This document shows positions 1 to 7,680 of a DNA stretch of 64,000 bases, piece after piece. The position numbers and the translations under genes are program-made. The notes under the pieces were generated by a model, which saw nothing but the letters and a program-made list of their open reading frames with translations, had not been told where the DNA came from and ran no database searches. Within the stretch, counting starts at the first letter, position 1; each line of letters starts with the position of its first letter. The stretch comes from GCA-002793235 sp965267355. GTDB lineage: Bacteria > Bacteroidota > Bacteroidia > Flavobacteriales_E > Vicingaceae. The DNA lies in contig OZ253956.1 in NCBI GenBank assembly GCA_965267355.1, positions 496,001 to 560,000 on the forward strand, written 5' to 3'.

Positions 1-238
1 TACCAAAAGAATAATTTCCTGTTTTATTGTTTGTCCCCATTTTTGCACTTTGCCCCTTATCATCAGCAGCTTCTTCTACCACTCGTTTAATGTCAGCAAA
101 AACATTTTCAGCAGCACCATTATCTTGAGTAGCTGTAGTTCCCAAATCTAATGTTGGAGTATCCTTATCTTTTTTACAACTTTGAAAAGAAATTGCAGCA
201 AGTAATATGCTACTTATTAATAAATTATAATTTTTCAT
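1..238 (-). CDS. Partial lipoprotein, unknown function
   Basis: The reading frame starts with ATG at 238 and runs off the left edge, so only about 79 residues are visible. They begin MKNYNLLISSILLAAISFQSC, a short hydrophobic signal ending in a cysteine followed by KKDKD, which is what Bacteroidota lipoproteins look like. The rest visible is hydrophilic (acidic and glycine/asparagine rich) and matches no family I recognise. It is divergent from the gene starting near 402 and has a TAnnTTTG element 28 bases upstream. Function is unknown. Confidence 0.7.
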   Translation of the reverse strand, partial: MKNYNLLISSILLAAISFQSCKKDKDTPTLDLGTTATQDNGAAENVFADIKRVVEEAADDKGQSAKMGTNNKTGNYSFG

Positions 239-265
239 AACATTAAAACTTATACCATAAAATTA

Positions 266-273
266 CAAAAATA
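266..273 (-). promoter_or_regulatory. Bacteroidota -7 promoter element for the partial lipoprotein
   Basis: The minus strand reads TATTTTTG, a full match to the TAnnTTTG element, 28 bases before the ATG at 238. No clear -33 TTG was found, so this is a motif match only. Confidence 0.35.
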
Positions 274-325
274 ATACCATCACAAATTGTGCCTTTTGTG
301 TGAAATAATTATTTGGTCGGAATTT

Positions 326-337
326 TGAAGCGCTTCA
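326..337. repeat. 12-bp perfect palindrome, possible operator
   Basis: TGAAGCGCTTCA is identical to its own reverse complement. It lies in the divergent intergenic region between the partial lipoprotein and the gene starting at 402, 65 bases before the latter. It could be a dimeric repressor site or a small hairpin. No regulator is encoded next to it. Confidence 0.4.
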
Positions 338-401
338 GCGAAATATTGGTAACCAAAATAAGTTATTTACGTAAATTTGAATGTACATAAAATTTAGCAT
401 T

Positions 402-827
402 ATGAAAAAATTTATCCTTATTCTCACCATTCTTATCCCATCTGTATTTCTAGCTCAAACTTCTAGAGATATAAATACCGTTATTCAAAAAACCATTGAT
501 TTACATGCACTGAAAAAATTTTATAACGAATCTGAAATTACAGGTGAAACACCTCTTATTATCATCAATGATGATAAAATACCTAACAATCTGATTGTTT
601 TTAAATTTAATAAAAGGGTGAAAATTATGACTACCCAGGAACTTGCTACTTTTAAGCAAATTTATAAAGGCAACTTAGATAGTTACTTTGTTTTTGAGGT
701 CATGGAATTTAAAGACGACATGGTTACGATAAAAGCTACATTTAGAAGAAGTGATAAAATTGCCATTAACGTCAGTATGAAAAAGCAAGACAAAGACTGG
801 TTAATTACTGAATCTTCTGCTGGGTAA
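402..827 (+). CDS. Small secreted protein, unknown function
   Basis: I use the second ATG, at 402, because it puts MKKFILILTILIPSVFLAQ at the N terminus, a good signal peptide with cleavage after the alanine. An ATG at 381 is in frame but would add seven residues before it. The mature protein is about 120 residues, mixed charged and beta-prone, ending DWLITESSAG. The overall pattern recalls small periplasmic NTF2-like folds, but that is only an impression. It is followed after 13 bases by the Smr gene on the same strand. Function not recognised. Confidence 0.65.
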   Translation: MKKFILILTILIPSVFLAQTSRDINTVIQKTIDLHALKKFYNESEITGETPLIIINDDKIPNNLIVFKFNKRVKIMTTQELATFKQIYKGNLDSYFVFEVMEFKDDMVTIKATFRRSDKIAINVSMKKQDKDWLITESSAG

Positions 828-840
828 TTTCTTATGAGTT

Positions 841-1095
841 ATGAGCAAACTCAAGCTCGATTTACACAATATTTACAATAACTCTAAAGCAATAGATGAA
901 GCATTGAATGATGTTATTGACTCTGCTATTGATAAAAAAATAAAAACTGTTGAAATAATTCCTGGCAAAGGAAGTGGTCAACTAAAAAAAAGAGTGATTC
1001 GGTTTTTACAACAAACTCACATCAAAAATAAATACCACCGAATAGATAAGGACAGTAAAAATTTTGGGCGTATTTTCGTTCACTTTAAACATTAA
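841..1095 (+). CDS. Stand-alone Smr-domain protein
   Basis: The 84-residue protein is essentially one Smr domain, the small nuclease-type module found at the C terminus of MutS2. The start LDLHNIYNNSKAIDEAL corresponds to the family's LDLHG motif, and EIIPGKGSGQLKK to the conserved H/PGKGxGxL loop. Smr domains nick DNA or cleave RNA. Stand-alone copies are common, and what this one acts on cannot be told from the sequence. The LDLHG glycine is replaced by asparagine and there is no preceding coiled coil, so activity may be altered. It sits between two unrelated small genes on the same strand, with two bases to the next. Confidence 0.8.
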   Translation: MSKLKLDLHNIYNNSKAIDEALNDVIDSAIDKKIKTVEIIPGKGSGQLKKRVIRFLQQTHIKNKYHRIDKDSKNFGRIFVHFKH

Positions 1096-1097
1096 TA

Positions 1098-1280
1098 ATG
1101 TTCAGCTCAGGACAGAAAATATTTGCACTTTGTTTTATTGTAGTTTTTATAATAACTATTGGCTATCAATTCTACAAAGACAAGAAACGCAACAAAGAAC
1201 AGTTTAAAGGAACCATTTGGATATTGGTTGCTTTAATTGCAATAATGGTTGGTTATGTCTTACTCAACAAGTTTGTATAA
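1098..1280 (+). CDS. Small two-helix membrane protein
   Basis: This 60-residue protein has two hydrophobic segments (about residues 8-24 and 40-57) separated by a very basic loop, YKDKKRNKEQFKG, so both termini probably face the periplasm by the positive-inside rule. It starts two bases after the Smr gene stop and its own stop abuts the dsbD stop on the other strand (TAATTA at 1278-1283). The tight spacing and clean membrane pattern support a real gene. No family recognised. Confidence 0.6.
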   Translation: MFSSGQKIFALCFIVVFIITIGYQFYKDKKRNKEQFKGTIWILVALIAIMVGYVLLNKFV

Positions 1281-3389
1281 TTATTTCGCTTTTGCTTCTG
1301 TATATAGCTTCAACCCTTCATCTAACCAAGCTTTAAAATCCTCTGCATTGCCATGATTTTCATAATCCGCTGAACCGTTAGCTAAATCTTCACCATTAGG
1401 TCCAAGCATTCTGTAGTATGGTTGAGTATTGGTCTGGTAATTCATAGTTTGATAAGCACTCCATTTGTTGCCAACTGTCTTTAACACCCTAGTTTTACCT
1501 GGTGCAAACTCAACTTCCACTTGTTCTTCTTTTGGCAATTCTGCTTTCTCATCAACATACAAAGAAATAATAACAACTTCATCACGCATAATATCAATTA
1601 CACCTGGCTGCCCCCAAACATTTTCTTCCATTTTACGACAGTTTACACAAGCCCAGCCCGTAAAATCTAAAAATGCTGGTTTACCCATCTTCTTAGCATA
1701 AGCTAGTCCTTCATCTAAATCATGAAACAAATACAATCCTTGTGCACCTAAATGTGTTCCTTCTGGTCCATGTTCTTGTATTGAGGCAGAATTACCTCCT
1801 CCTGAACCACCCACACCGTGTGGAGATTCACTATAAGACATTGGTGGTGGGAAACCACTAATCAATTTTAATGGTGCCCCCCATAATCCAGGAATAAGAT
1901 AGATAACAAAAATTACAGTAGCTGTCCCTAATAATACTCTGCCAACTGATAAATTCTGAACAGGACTATCGTGTGGCAATCTGATTAAACCAAATAAATA
2001 CACTGCTAAAACAGCAAATATTCCTATCCAAATAGCTAAGAACAATTCACGCTCTAAATAATGACCTTGAACAACCAAATCAGCATTTGATAAGAACTTA
2101 AATGCAAACGCTAACTCTAAAAACCCTAAGAAAACTTTTACAGAAGTTAACCACCCACCTGATTTTGGCAATGAATTTAACCATCCTGGAAAAGCAGCAA
2201 ACAATCCAAATGGCAATGCCAACGCTGCAGAGAATCCCAACATCCCAATAACTGGAACTATACCACCAACTGTAGCTGATTCAACAAGCAATGTTCCTAC
2301 AATAGGACCTGTGCACGAGAAAGATACTAAAGCAAGTACTAACGCCATAAAGAATATACCTATCAATCCTCCTCTATCTGATGCTTTATCTGCTTTATTA
2401 ACCCAAGAACTAGGTAAGGTTATTTCGAATGCTCCCATAAACGAAATTGCAAACACTACTAGTAATATAAAGAAGAAAATGTTCATTCCTACACCTGTAG
2501 AAATCTCATTTATTACATCAGGTGGCACAAATAATGTTACAACAGAACCTAAAATAACATAAATAACGATTATTGATACCCCATAAAAAATGGCATTTCT
2601 AATTCCCTGAGCTTTAGACTTACTTTGTTTAGTGAAGAAACTAACTGTCATAGGAATCATAGGGAAAACACAAGGAGTTAACAATGCTGCCAAACCACTA
2701 CCAAAAGCTAAAAAGAAAATAGTCCAAATAGACTTATCCTCTTTCTTTTCTTCTTTCTCTCCTATAGGTTCTTGCTCCGAAGTGTTATCTGAAGTTTCAG
2801 CTATTAATGTATCTCCTGTCAAGGTATCAGAATTTGCTTCAGCAAGCGTATCTATATTTTCTTCAACAACTTCAGTTTCTGTTTCCTCTGTTGTTGTTTC
2901 TTCCTCATTCCCGCAACCTTTAACCTTTAATTCAAATTCAGCATCATAAGGTGGCAAACAATGGCTTTCATCACAAGTTTGAAATGAAAACAAGCCTTTT
3001 AAGGTAAAATCTTTTTTACTCTTAATTTTTATTTTTCTCTTCAAAGTAAAAGTATGCGAATGCTGATATATATCCTCATCAGCAGCTTCATCATGAAAAA
3101 ACTCTGGCTTAGGCTCTATTACCTTTCCAATCACATCATAATTAGAAGATTTCTCAGGCTCTATAGTTGTTGCAATTAAAAATGAACCTTCTGGTAAATT
3201 AGCCGCATAAATGTGCCAGTGTTCTACACAGGTAATTTTCCCAACAATGGTAGCATCACAACCATTTTGCTCAATACTGAACTCCCAACTCACTTTATCT
3301 TCTGGAAACTCTAATTGTGCCTGTACAGCACCAACTAAAGTAATCATCAACAAAAGTGGCATCAATAAATATTTGCTAATTTTTTTCAT
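1281..3389 (-). CDS. dsbD: Thiol:disulfide interchange protein DsbD
   Basis: DsbD carries electrons from cytoplasmic thioredoxin across the inner membrane to keep periplasmic disulfide and cytochrome c maturation partners reduced. All three parts are present. A signal peptide (1-25) precedes the N-terminal domain, which has the cysteine pair in TCDESHCLPP. A Glu/Thr-rich linker (about 166-215) leads to the eight-helix transducer with cysteines in LLTPCVFPMIP and SFSCTGPIVG. The C-terminal thioredoxin domain has the active site WACVNCRKME (C581 and C584). Its 702 residues are longer than E. coli DsbD because of the linker and a glycine/serine spacer near 530. It is transcribed alone, with a TAnnTTTG element 30 bases upstream. 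Confidence 0.93.
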   Translation of the reverse strand: MKKISKYLLMPLLLMITLVGAVQAQLEFPEDKVSWEFSIEQNGCDATIVGKITCVEHWHIYAANLPEGSFLIATTIEPEKSSNYDVIGKVIEPKPEFFHDEAADEDIYQHSHTFTLKRKIKIKSKKDFTLKGLFSFQTCDESHCLPPYDAEFELKVKGCGNEEETTTEETETEVVEENIDTLAEANSDTLTGDTLIAETSDNTSEQEPIGEKEEKKEDKSIWTIFFLAFGSGLAALLTPCVFPMIPMTVSFFTKQSKSKAQGIRNAIFYGVSIIVIYVILGSVVTLFVPPDVINEISTGVGMNIFFFILLVVFAISFMGAFEITLPSSWVNKADKASDRGGLIGIFFMALVLALVSFSCTGPIVGTLLVESATVGGIVPVIGMLGFSAALALPFGLFAAFPGWLNSLPKSGGWLTSVKVFLGFLELAFAFKFLSNADLVVQGHYLERELFLAIWIGIFAVLAVYLFGLIRLPHDSPVQNLSVGRVLLGTATVIFVIYLIPGLWGAPLKLISGFPPPMSYSESPHGVGGSGGGNSASIQEHGPEGTHLGAQGLYLFHDLDEGLAYAKKMGKPAFLDFTGWACVNCRKMEENVWGQPGVIDIMRDEVVIISLYVDEKAELPKEEQVEVEFAPGKTRVLKTVGNKWSAYQTMNYQTNTQPYYRMLGPNGEDLANGSADYENHGNAEDFKAWLDEGLKLYTEAKAK

Positions 3390-3418
3390 TTATGTACTAT
3401 TTTATCTTAATAGGATTC

Positions 3419-3426
3419 CAAAAGTA
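3419..3426 (-). promoter_or_regulatory. -7 promoter element for dsbD
   Basis: The minus strand reads TACTTTTG, a full TAnnTTTG match, with its end 30 bases upstream of the dsbD ATG. No convincing -33 TTG is visible. Confidence 0.4.
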
Positions 3427-3547
3427 GTTATTTCCATTTGAGTTTTTAGGTAATCTTAAAGACATATTTGGATTCTTACCAGATAATCAGAGTTTATAAT
3501 AAAGAAACTTTCAGTCACTTATCCAATTCAATAAGTATGAATGTAAA

Positions 3548-4234
3548 TTATTCGAATTGGATTTCCTCATTTTCTTTTAAATCAAACTTCTTTTTAAACC
3601 AATACGTTGTTAGGTAAAAGAAAGGAGTATCAACCAATGCCACCAATACTTTGAACAAAAATCCATTTAATAACAAGGCTCCAAACAGCTCCCATTTGAT
3701 AGCTCCAAAAGCACATAGTAGTAGTAAAACTGTACAAGTATCTACAAATTGTGAAGTAATGGTAGAAAAATTATTTCTTAACCACAAATGCCTACCTTTG
3801 GTTAAGTCTTTCCAAAAATGAAAAATGCGTATATCGATAAATTGTGCTAATAAATATGCTAACATTGAAGCCGCTACAGCAACTCCTGTAAGCCCAAAGA
3901 CTTTAGTAAATTCTTCATTTGATACAGGCGACCAAGGTGTAGCAACAGCCACATCTGCAACTGTAATTACCCCCATTACAAAAAAGGTAGCTACTAAACC
4001 TACTTTTACTACCTGATTGGCTTTTTTTCTACCATATATTTCAGAAATTAAATCAGTAATTAAAAAAGTAAAAGGGTATGGAATTAAGCCAACAGAAATT
4101 TCAAAATTGTATAAATCAAAAGGATTCCAGGAAATAAATTTTTGAAATATTAGATTACAGGATACCAACAATGCTATAAAAACTCCTGCTAAAAGTAAAT
4201 AGTAAAAATGGGCTTGCTGCTGTTTTGCATTCAT
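3548..4234 (-). CDS. YhhQ/VUT-family queuosine precursor transporter
   Basis: This 228-residue inner membrane protein has six or so hydrophobic helices and the landmarks of the YhhQ (VUT) family: an early FPFTFLITDLISEIYG-type stretch (here PYPFTFLITDLISEIYGRK), then AQFIDIRIFHFWK and NNFSTITSQFVDTC. E. coli YhhQ takes up the queuosine precursors preQ0 and preQ1, which feed tRNA modification. The length is normal for the family. No queuosine biosynthesis gene lies nearby, so the substrate is a family-based assignment. It has its own promoter-like element just upstream, right behind the terminator of the preceding gene. Confidence 0.87.
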   Translation of the reverse strand: MNAKQQQAHFYYLLLAGVFIALLVSCNLIFQKFISWNPFDLYNFEISVGLIPYPFTFLITDLISEIYGRKKANQVVKVGLVATFFVMGVITVADVAVATPWSPVSNEEFTKVFGLTGVAVAASMLAYLLAQFIDIRIFHFWKDLTKGRHLWLRNNFSTITSQFVDTCTVLLLLCAFGAIKWELFGALLLNGFLFKVLVALVDTPFFYLTTYWFKKKFDLKENEEIQFE

Positions 4235-4256
4235 TTTACTAAATAAACCAATTTAT

Positions 4257-4264
4257 CGAAAATA
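4257..4264 (-). promoter_or_regulatory. -7 promoter element for the yhhQ-type gene
   Basis: The minus strand reads TATTTTCG, one mismatch from TAnnTTTG, 22 bases upstream of the start at 4234. It begins inside the T tract of the terminator at 4264-4288, so one gene's terminator runs directly into the next gene's promoter. Confidence 0.35.
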
Positions 4265-4288
4265 AAAAAATCCCGCTGTAAGGCGGGA
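4264..4288 (-). terminator. Rho-independent terminator
   Basis: A six-base GC-rich stem (TCCCGC at 4271-4276 with GCGGGA at 4283-4288, loop of six) is followed on the minus strand by seven Ts. It closes the unit that ends with the 99-residue gene at 4313-4612. Confidence 0.85.
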
Positions 4289-4312
4289 CATCAACAATCG
4301 ATTTATAATCAT

Positions 4313-4612
4313 TTAAAAAAACTTAATTTGATGAATCCTTCTGATAGGAATAATGGTAGTTTGTTTAAGAATTACATTTTTTTCAGTAACTCCCCAGACT
4401 GTAGTCTCTACAGTTTTAATTCCTTTATTATCTTCAAAAACTATTCTAACCTTAGATTTTCGAGTATTTCCAAGTGTCATGGCTCGTTTTATTCTTTTCT
4501 GTCGCTCTAACCTGTCTTGTTCAAGCAATAAAACATCGTCTTTTGGAAAAGAAAATTGAGAAATGTTTTCTTTGGCAACCATAGTGGTTGCATTTGTAGT
4601 TAAAGCATCCAT
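4313..4612 (-). CDS. Small conserved protein, paralogue of the gene at 22353
   Basis: This soluble 99-residue protein has an N-terminal variable half and a conserved half containing RAMTLGNTRKSKVRIVFED, VETTVWGVTEKNVILK and IPIRRIHQIKF. That half has the look of a small beta-barrel. The product of 22353-22706 aligns with it over about 65 residues (LGN, KVKIFF, TETTIWYVG, LPIRSIFKIE), so the window holds two divergent members of one family. I recall similar uncharacterised proteins in other Bacteroidota. It is followed by a strong terminator and has no obvious operon partner. Function unknown. Confidence 0.75.
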   Translation of the reverse strand: MDALTTNATTMVAKENISQFSFPKDDVLLLEQDRLERQKRIKRAMTLGNTRKSKVRIVFEDNKGIKTVETTVWGVTEKNVILKQTTIIPIRRIHQIKFF

Positions 4613-4672
4613 AGTAATAAAGTTTAGGTGATAACAGATGCTTTTACGCCACTATTTCAAAAAAAGTTACAA

Positions 4673-4993
4673 TTAACTTTCAAAAGAATAATCTCGTTCT
4701 ACTTTGGCAATTCTGGTTTTATAAACTTTATACCAATCTTTCTTTCCTTTCTCTTGAGCTAACTTATGTTCTGTATGCTCTTTCCATAAACGAATAGATT
4801 CTAATGAATCCCAATAAGAAACTGTAACACCTAATACATCTCTAGCATTTTCAGCACCCAAAAAACCCGGTTGTTCTTTTGCTAACTCATCCATTCGTTG
4901 AGTAACTTCCAAATATTCAGGGTCATCATTTTTACGAATAGACGTGAAAATTACAGCATAATAAGGTGGTTCAGGAGTATTAGCTAATCCCAT
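4673..4993 (-). CDS. Antibiotic biosynthesis monooxygenase (ABM) domain protein
   Basis: A single ABM-type ferredoxin-like domain of 106 residues: YYAVIFTSIRKNDDPEY begins the first strand, then EQPGFLGAENARD, a conserved turn, and VSYWDSLESIRLWKEHTEH, the typical WxSxExxxxWxxHxxH region. Members are small dimeric proteins, some oxygenases acting without cofactor and some haem-degrading, and many are uncharacterised. Its ATG overlaps the stop of the cystathionine beta-synthase-like gene (TAATG), so the two are translated together. The name comes from the family, not from evidence of antibiotic synthesis. Confidence 0.85.
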   Translation of the reverse strand: MGLANTPEPPYYAVIFTSIRKNDDPEYLEVTQRMDELAKEQPGFLGAENARDVLGVTVSYWDSLESIRLWKEHTEHKLAQEKGKKDWYKVYKTRIAKVERDYSFES

Positions 4994-6354
4994 TAGGCAA
5001 TTGCTTTAATCATATCCTGTTGTGTAATGATATGATATTTATCTCTATCATAGTTTACTAAAACAGCTTTTGCTCCTTCTTGAAATATTTTAGAAATAGC
5101 ATCAATGGTTGTTCCTTCTTCAACTACAGGAAAAGATGTTTCCATAATATTTTTAACTGGCAACTCTTTTAATTCAGGTTGTTCACATAATTTTGCAAAC
5201 AAATGATTATCAGTTAAGGAGCCCACAAAACCATTATCACCCACTACAGGTATTTGAGAAATACCATACTGATTCATTAACAATATAGCTTGGGATACCG
5301 GGTTATCAGCAGTAACTGTTACCAAATGTTTTCCTTGATGATCTTTAATTAAATCTAGGGCATTTGCTTTTTCTTCTTCTAAGAAACCTCTATCACGCAT
5401 CCAATCATCGTTAAACATTTTTCCTACATATCTACTTCCATGGTCATGAAACAATACAACAACTACATCATCTTCTTTCAATTCATCTTTTAACTGAACA
5501 ATCCCTTTAATAGCAGAACCTGCTGAATTACCAACAAAAATCCCTTCTTCTTTTGCCAATCTACGTTGCCAAATAGCAGCATCTTTATCTGTAACTTTTT
5601 CAAATTTATCAATCACATCAAAGTTTACATTCTCAGGTAAAATATCTTCTCCTATTCCTTCAGTAATGTATGGATAAATTTCATTTTCATCAAAAATACC
5701 TGTTTCATGGTATTTCTTAAAAACTGAACCATAAGTATCAATACCCCAAATTTTAATGTCTGGGTTTTTCTCCTTCAAGTATTTCCCAACTCCTGAAACA
5801 GTTCCACCTGTACCAACGCCAACCACAAAATGGGTTATCTTACCCTCAGTTTGTTCCCAAATTTCAGGACCAGTACTTAAGTAATGTGCTTTAGTATTAG
5901 ATGGGTTATCATACTGATTTACGTACCAAGAATTTGGAATCTCAGTTGCTAATCTTTTAGATACAGAATAGTAAGATCGTGGGTCTTCTGGAGCAACATT
6001 AGTAGGGCAAACATGTACATCTGCACCAACCGCTCTCAAAATATCCATTTTTTCTTTACTCTGCTTATCACTCAACACACAAATCAATTTATATCCTTTT
6101 GCTATACAAGCCAATGCCAATCCCATTCCTGTATTACCTGAAGTACCTTCAATAACTGTTCCCCCTGGTTTTAATCTCCCATCAGCTTCTGCATCTTCTA
6201 TCATTTGTAAAGCCATCCTATCCTTTACGGAATTTCCTGGATTGGTTGTTTCTACTTTAGCCAACACTAAAGCAGGAACATCTTTACATAATTTATTGAT
6301 TTTAATAAGTGGTGTGTTTCCTATTGTTTCTAGGACATTGTTGTAATACTTCAT
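4993..6354 (-). CDS. Cystathionine beta-synthase-like PLP enzyme with CBS domains
   Basis: The 453-residue protein joins a fold-type II PLP core (about 1-320) to two CBS domains (about 335-453). The Schiff-base lysine is K44 in GNSVKDRM. The phosphate-binding loop is EGTSGNTGMG (69-78), and TEGIGEDILP matches the region that separates cystathionine beta-synthase from plain cysteine synthases. It probably condenses serine or an activated serine with homocysteine or sulfide in the cytoplasm. The N-terminal haem domain of the animal enzyme is absent. CBS domains in such enzymes bind adenosyl ligands. A TAnnTTTG element lies 19 bases upstream, and the ABM gene follows with a one-base overlap. Confidence 0.9.
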   Translation of the reverse strand: MKYYNNVLETIGNTPLIKINKLCKDVPALVLAKVETTNPGNSVKDRMALQMIEDAEADGRLKPGGTVIEGTSGNTGMGLALACIAKGYKLICVLSDKQSKEKMDILRAVGADVHVCPTNVAPEDPRSYYSVSKRLATEIPNSWYVNQYDNPSNTKAHYLSTGPEIWEQTEGKITHFVVGVGTGGTVSGVGKYLKEKNPDIKIWGIDTYGSVFKKYHETGIFDENEIYPYITEGIGEDILPENVNFDVIDKFEKVTDKDAAIWQRRLAKEEGIFVGNSAGSAIKGIVQLKDELKEDDVVVVLFHDHGSRYVGKMFNDDWMRDRGFLEEEKANALDLIKDHQGKHLVTVTADNPVSQAILLMNQYGISQIPVVGDNGFVGSLTDNHLFAKLCEQPELKELPVKNIMETSFPVVEEGTTIDAISKIFQEGAKAVLVNYDRDKYHIITQQDMIKAIA

Positions 6355-6373
6355 CTAACTGTAATTTGAGGAG

Positions 6374-6381
6374 CAAATGTA
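6374..6381 (-). promoter_or_regulatory. -7 promoter element for the CBS-ABM operon
   Basis: The minus strand reads TACATTTG, an exact TAnnTTTG match, 19 bases before the ATG at 6354. The leader would be about a dozen bases long. Confidence 0.45.
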
Positions 6382-6397
6382 AGAAATACCTTTGAGC

Positions 6398-7627
6398 CTA
6401 ATCAAATCTGATCGCCTTAACTGGAGAAATTTTTGTGATAACCAATGACGGAATAATGAGCATTAAAATACAAACCGCTAAGGTTCCTAAATTCAACAAC
6501 AATATATGTAAGAAATTCATATTGATTGGCACTTCAGAAATGTAATACGATTCTTCTGGTAAGGTTAACAAACCAAACTGTTGCTGAATTAAACACAAAG
6601 CAATTCCAATAACATTTCCATACAACAATCCTTTAATGATTAAATAGGTAGCGTTGTACAAAAATATCTTGCGTACATTCCAGTTAGGCATCCCCAGTGC
6701 TTTCAATATTCCTATCATATTAGTTCGTTCTAATATTAAAATAAGCAGTGCAGATATTATATTGATTACCGCTACAATTACCATTAAAATGATAATGATA
6801 TTTACGTTATAGTCCTGCAAATTCAACCAACTAAAAATATCAGGGTTTTGGTCTTTAATGGTAGTTGAATGTAAATCGTAACCGATACGCTCATAAATGT
6901 AGTCACCCATTCTATCAATATCATTAAAATCATCAATCAGTACTTCAAATCCACCTACTTGGTTTTTATCCCACCCATTCCGTTTTTGGATGTGAGCAAT
7001 ATCAGCCAGTACAAATAAATCATCAAAACCTTCTAAACCTGTTTGATAAATTCCTTTGATGATAAAATCTTTTGGTCTTAGCTGTCCATTTTGTTGAATG
7101 AAATACACAAACATTTTATCCCCCACATTCAGCTTCATTTTTTTAGCAATGTGGTTGGATATTAAAATGTTGTTTTCTTTAATAGAATCTTGGATAACAA
7201 AAGCCTCTCCTTCAACAATTTTATCGTTAAAAAAAGACCAATCGAAATCGCTACCAATTCCTTTAACCACCACTCCATAAATCTCTTCTTTGGTCTTTAT
7301 AATCCCTGCTTTGGTAGCAAAAACCTGTATATGTTTAATACCAGGTACAGAATCTAAATTGGGATAAAATTCCTGGTGTTTATAAATTGGATTAGCTTCA
7401 TAAGTATTTTGAGAATCGTAATTGGTAATTTGAATATGACTTCCAAAACCGATTACCTTATTTCTGATCTCTTGCTGAAAACCAGACACAATACTCATAG
7501 CAAGTATCATTACCGCAATCCCAAGTGTAATGGCAATAATAGAAATATTAATTACGGGTTTGGTAAATTTTTTGGAACGATTATCTCCCTTAATAATGTT
7601 TTTGGCTATGAAATATTCGAGATTCAA
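6398..7627 (-). CDS. LolC/LolE-type ABC transporter permease
   Basis: This 409-residue inner membrane permease belongs to the MacB/FtsX superfamily. It has one N-terminal helix (about 25-50), a large periplasmic domain (about 50-270), and three C-terminal helices containing ILILERTNMIGILKALGM, the hallmark FtsX-type coupling segment. The Lol arrangement and the start LEYFIAKNII fit a lipoprotein-releasing permease, which together with a LolD ATPase extracts lipoproteins from the inner membrane. No LolD is nearby, which is usual in Bacteroidota. The exact substrate is inferred from the family. It is divergent from the NamZ-type gene. Confidence 0.85.
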   Translation of the reverse strand: MNLEYFIAKNIIKGDNRSKKFTKPVINISIIAITLGIAVMILAMSIVSGFQQEIRNKVIGFGSHIQITNYDSQNTYEANPIYKHQEFYPNLDSVPGIKHIQVFATKAGIIKTKEEIYGVVVKGIGSDFDWSFFNDKIVEGEAFVIQDSIKENNILISNHIAKKMKLNVGDKMFVYFIQQNGQLRPKDFIIKGIYQTGLEGFDDLFVLADIAHIQKRNGWDKNQVGGFEVLIDDFNDIDRMGDYIYERIGYDLHSTTIKDQNPDIFSWLNLQDYNVNIIIILMVIVAVINIISALLILILERTNMIGILKALGMPNWNVRKIFLYNATYLIIKGLLYGNVIGIALCLIQQQFGLLTLPEESYYISEVPINMNFLHILLLNLGTLAVCILMLIIPSLVITKISPVKAIRFD

Positions 7628-7658
7628 GTTTGTGGTATTTCTCTTGGATGTTGACTAA

Positions 7659-7666
7659 CAAAAGTA
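7659..7666 (-). promoter_or_regulatory. -7 promoter element for the LolC/E-type gene
   Basis: The minus strand reads TACTTTTG, a full TAnnTTTG match, 32 bases before the ATG at 7627. It has the same sequence and nearly the same distance as the dsbD element. Confidence 0.4.
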
Positions 7667-7680
7667 GTAATTTGTAATGT

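Noticed and set aside
2632..2949. Serine/valine-rich plus-strand reading frame
   Set aside because: It is the antisense of the Glu/Thr-rich DsbD linker; the same explanation applies.
3521..3562. Nine-base inverted repeat (ATCCAATTC / GAATTGGAT) across the end of the yhhQ-type gene
   Set aside because: The loop is 24 bases and no T tract follows on the minus strand, so it is not a convincing terminator, and its left arm overlaps no other signal.
4328..4559. Two plus-strand reading frames opposite the 99-residue gene
   Set aside because: The minus-strand frame has a paralogue elsewhere in the window and a terminator, so the plus-strand frames are shadows.
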